Shown: positions 62,764-64,000 of the stretch, piece after piece
Numbering within the stretch: the first letter of the stretch is position 1
How the letters are laid out: each line of letters opens with the position of its first letter
Assembly: GCA_022072165.1 (NCBI GenBank)
Contig: JAJVIF010000003.1
Coordinates: forward strand, 248,001 to 312,000
Origin: a bacterium
GTDB taxonomy: Bacteria; JAJVIF01
Length of the DNA stretch: 64,000 nt
Direction: 5' to 3'
Position numbers and translations under genes: made by a program
The notes under the pieces: model-generated
Databases searched by the model: none
What the model was told of the DNA's origin: nothing
What the model saw: only the letters and a program-made list of their open reading frames with translations

Positions 62764-63567
62764 ATGACCTACCCGCTCAAAATTCGCGAAGCGACTCAGG
62801 GACAGGGCGAACAGCTCTTCTTCGAGGAGATCGACTACGAGGCCCGGATCGGTCTGTGCCGGGTCGAGCAGCAGACCCACGACTGGGCGCTGGAACTCTT
62901 TACCAAAGAGGCGGGCGACCGGCAGCTGGAAGCCGGATGCGGGTTAGGACGCTGGGTCATTTACCTGACACGTCAGGGTTTTGACATCACCGGCGTGGAC
63001 ATCGCAGGGGAGGGGATCGAAGAGCTTCGTCAGCGGTTCCCCGAAGTCAAAGCGGACATCGCCGACCTCAAAGCGCTTCCTTACGCTGATAACACCTTCC
63101 AGGGAATGATCTCCAACGGCGTCGTTGAGCACTTTGAGGAAGGACCGCAGGCCCCATTACGCGAAATGCACCGGGTCCTCCGCCAGGATGGCGTGCTCCT
63201 CTGCATCGTGCCGTATGAGAACACCCTGCGTACCCTGATTCATCGTCCCCTCTGTGCCTTCCGGTATTGGCTCCGGAGTCTGCAGGGCATCACGCTGCAG
63301 TTCGAGGAGTATCGCTACTCTCGACGGCACTATCTGCAGGAGCTGGAAAAGGCGGGCTTTCGGGTCGAGCGGGTGGGCTGGGTCGAGCTCGATGATCCCA
63401 CGCTGAGCTACACGCTCTATGTCGATTACGGCGGCCTGTTTCAGGATCGTCAACGCGGGCAGATTTTCGGCGTGAATGCCATCGGGCGACTGCTGAAGCG
63501 GCTGCTCCATGCCTGCAGTCCCTGGTCCCATTGCGAGGGCATCATCGCGGTCTGTCGGAAAGCTTAG
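62764..63567 (+). CDS. class I SAM-dependent methyltransferase
   Basis: A 267-residue methyltransferase. SAM-binding motif I is LEAGCGLGRWVIYL (about 59-72), then GFDITGVDIAGEGIEEL (motif II) and YADNTFQGMISNGVVEHF (motif IV), followed by PLREMHRVLRQDGVLLCIVP. It belongs to the Methyltransf_11 type; the substrate is unknown, possibly a sugar or lipid. The extra C-terminal region (about 150-267) with Tyr-rich strands is not recognised. The ATG at 62764 gives a normal N-terminus; the 62710 frame has no support. It overlaps the convergent cmk by about 4 bp. Confidence 0.85.
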   Translation: MTYPLKIREATQGQGEQLFFEEIDYEARIGLCRVEQQTHDWALELFTKEAGDRQLEAGCGLGRWVIYLTRQGFDITGVDIAGEGIEELRQRFPEVKADIADLKALPYADNTFQGMISNGVVEHFEEGPQAPLREMHRVLRQDGVLLCIVPYENTLRTLIHRPLCAFRYWLRSLQGITLQFEEYRYSRRHYLQELEKAGFRVERVGWVELDDPTLSYTLYVDYGGLFQDRQRGQIFGVNAIGRLLKRLLHACSPWSHCEGIIAVCRKA

Positions 63568-64000
63568 GCGTGCAGCACCTGGCGATGGGGCTCGACCAGT
63601 GCCAGGACGCGATTCAGGACTTCATCAGGTGACAGCTCGGTACATTCAATGACCACCGCTTCATCCGCGATTCGGAGGGCCCCGACCGGCTTGTTGCGAT
63701 CCCGCGCATCCCGTTCGGCCATCGCATCCCGAATCTCCGCCAGATCCACATCGAAACCGCGGGAGGCCAGCTCCCAGGTGCGACGTCGTGCCCGCTCCTC
63801 GAGGGTGGCGTCAAGATAGATCTTGATTGTGGCATCGGGAAAGACCACGGTGGTCGTGTCTCGTCCCTCCGCAACGAGGGACTGGGTGCTGGCGAGGCGA
63901 CGCTGGAGTGCCACCATGGCTTCCCGCACGATGGGATGGACACTCACCTGGCTCGCGCCATCACTGATCGCTTCATCGCGGATCGCCTCCGTGATGTCCT
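63564..64000 (-). CDS. cmk: cytidylate kinase (Cmk), C-terminal part; runs off the window
   Basis: Phosphorylates CMP/dCMP. About 145 C-terminal residues are visible, with DITEAIRDEAISDGASQVSVHPIVREAMVALQR, AEGRDTTTVVFPDATIKIYLDATLEERARRR and the typical DRNKPVGALRIADEA-like end. The open frame continues to base 64000 with no start codon needed, so the N-terminal P-loop part lies outside the window. The GRD segment reads GRDTTTVVFP where most Cmk have GRDIGTVVFP. The stop overlaps the convergent methyltransferase end. Confidence 0.93.
   Translation of the reverse strand, partial: DITEAIRDEAISDGASQVSVHPIVREAMVALQRRLASTQSLVAEGRDTTTVVFPDATIKIYLDATLEERARRRTWELASRGFDVDLAEIRDAMAERDARDRNKPVGALRIADEAVVIECTELSPDEVLNRVLALVEPHRQVLHA

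Overview
The window is a GC-rich (roughly 60-65% by eye), densely coded bacterial chromosome segment with no phage, transposase, rRNA or CRISPR. It looks like an uncultured diderm. The evidence is a C-terminal-Phe beta-barrel porin carrying an SLH domain, a heptose-1-phosphate adenylyltransferase, several lipobox lipoproteins, Flp pilins and PilT. SLH-tethered porins, together with the many -10-like boxes placed only 6-9 nt before start codons (leaderless transcripts), recall Deinococcota, Armatimonadota and related Terrabacteria diderms. The phylum cannot be fixed from sequence reading alone.

Layout. 0-5.8 kb: small membrane genes, pilT, a lipoprotein, then folE and queD (pterin/queuosine entry). 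6-8 kb: a coupled pair of membrane proteins. 8-15.2 kb: a long minus-strand run (TPR protein, queA, aroB, padR plus a HAAS membrane protein, purD, hldE-type adenylyltransferase, alpha/beta hydrolase). 15.4-21.8 kb: two tandem paralogous secreted zinc metalloproteases with U-tract terminators. 22-25 kb: PP-loop ATPase, hisC, a secreted protein. 25.3-26.6 kb: a TadG-like pseudopilin and three tandem Flp pilins that are very short genes, separated by strong stem-loops. 27-29.3 kb: a NERD-like / LOTUS-like protein with a histone-like linker. 29.4-34.1 kb: purM, and rsmG-parA-parB plus a coupled membrane protein, with two perfect parS sites inside rsmG. 34.4-42.3 kb and 54.2-57 kb: four large lipoproteins that share a roughly 400-residue N-terminal module but carry different C-terminal beta domains. 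42.4-50 kb: nitroreductase, tRNA-Ile(GAT), NYN RNase, sugar-nucleotide enzymes (glucose-1-P thymidylyltransferase, Gmd), beta-helix protein, NIP-like aquaporin, GyrI-like and cupin genes. 50.2-53.4 kb: a YtrA-type GntR / LRR protein / ABC ATPase / permease operon with every junction an ATGA overlap. 57.5-64 kb: SLH porin, uvrC, an atypical SDR, a methyltransferase and the C-terminal part of cmk.

How the genes fit together. Envelope and surface functions dominate (porin, pilins, modular lipoproteins, metalloproteases, surface-sugar precursors), interspersed with housekeeping genes for purine synthesis, queuosine, shikimate, DNA repair and chromosome segregation. Four things deserve the most attention: the constant-N / variable-C lipoprotein family, the LRR protein embedded in a YtrA-type transporter operon, the NERD-LOTUS protein, and a dispersed composite palindromic repeat found three times behind plus-strand genes.
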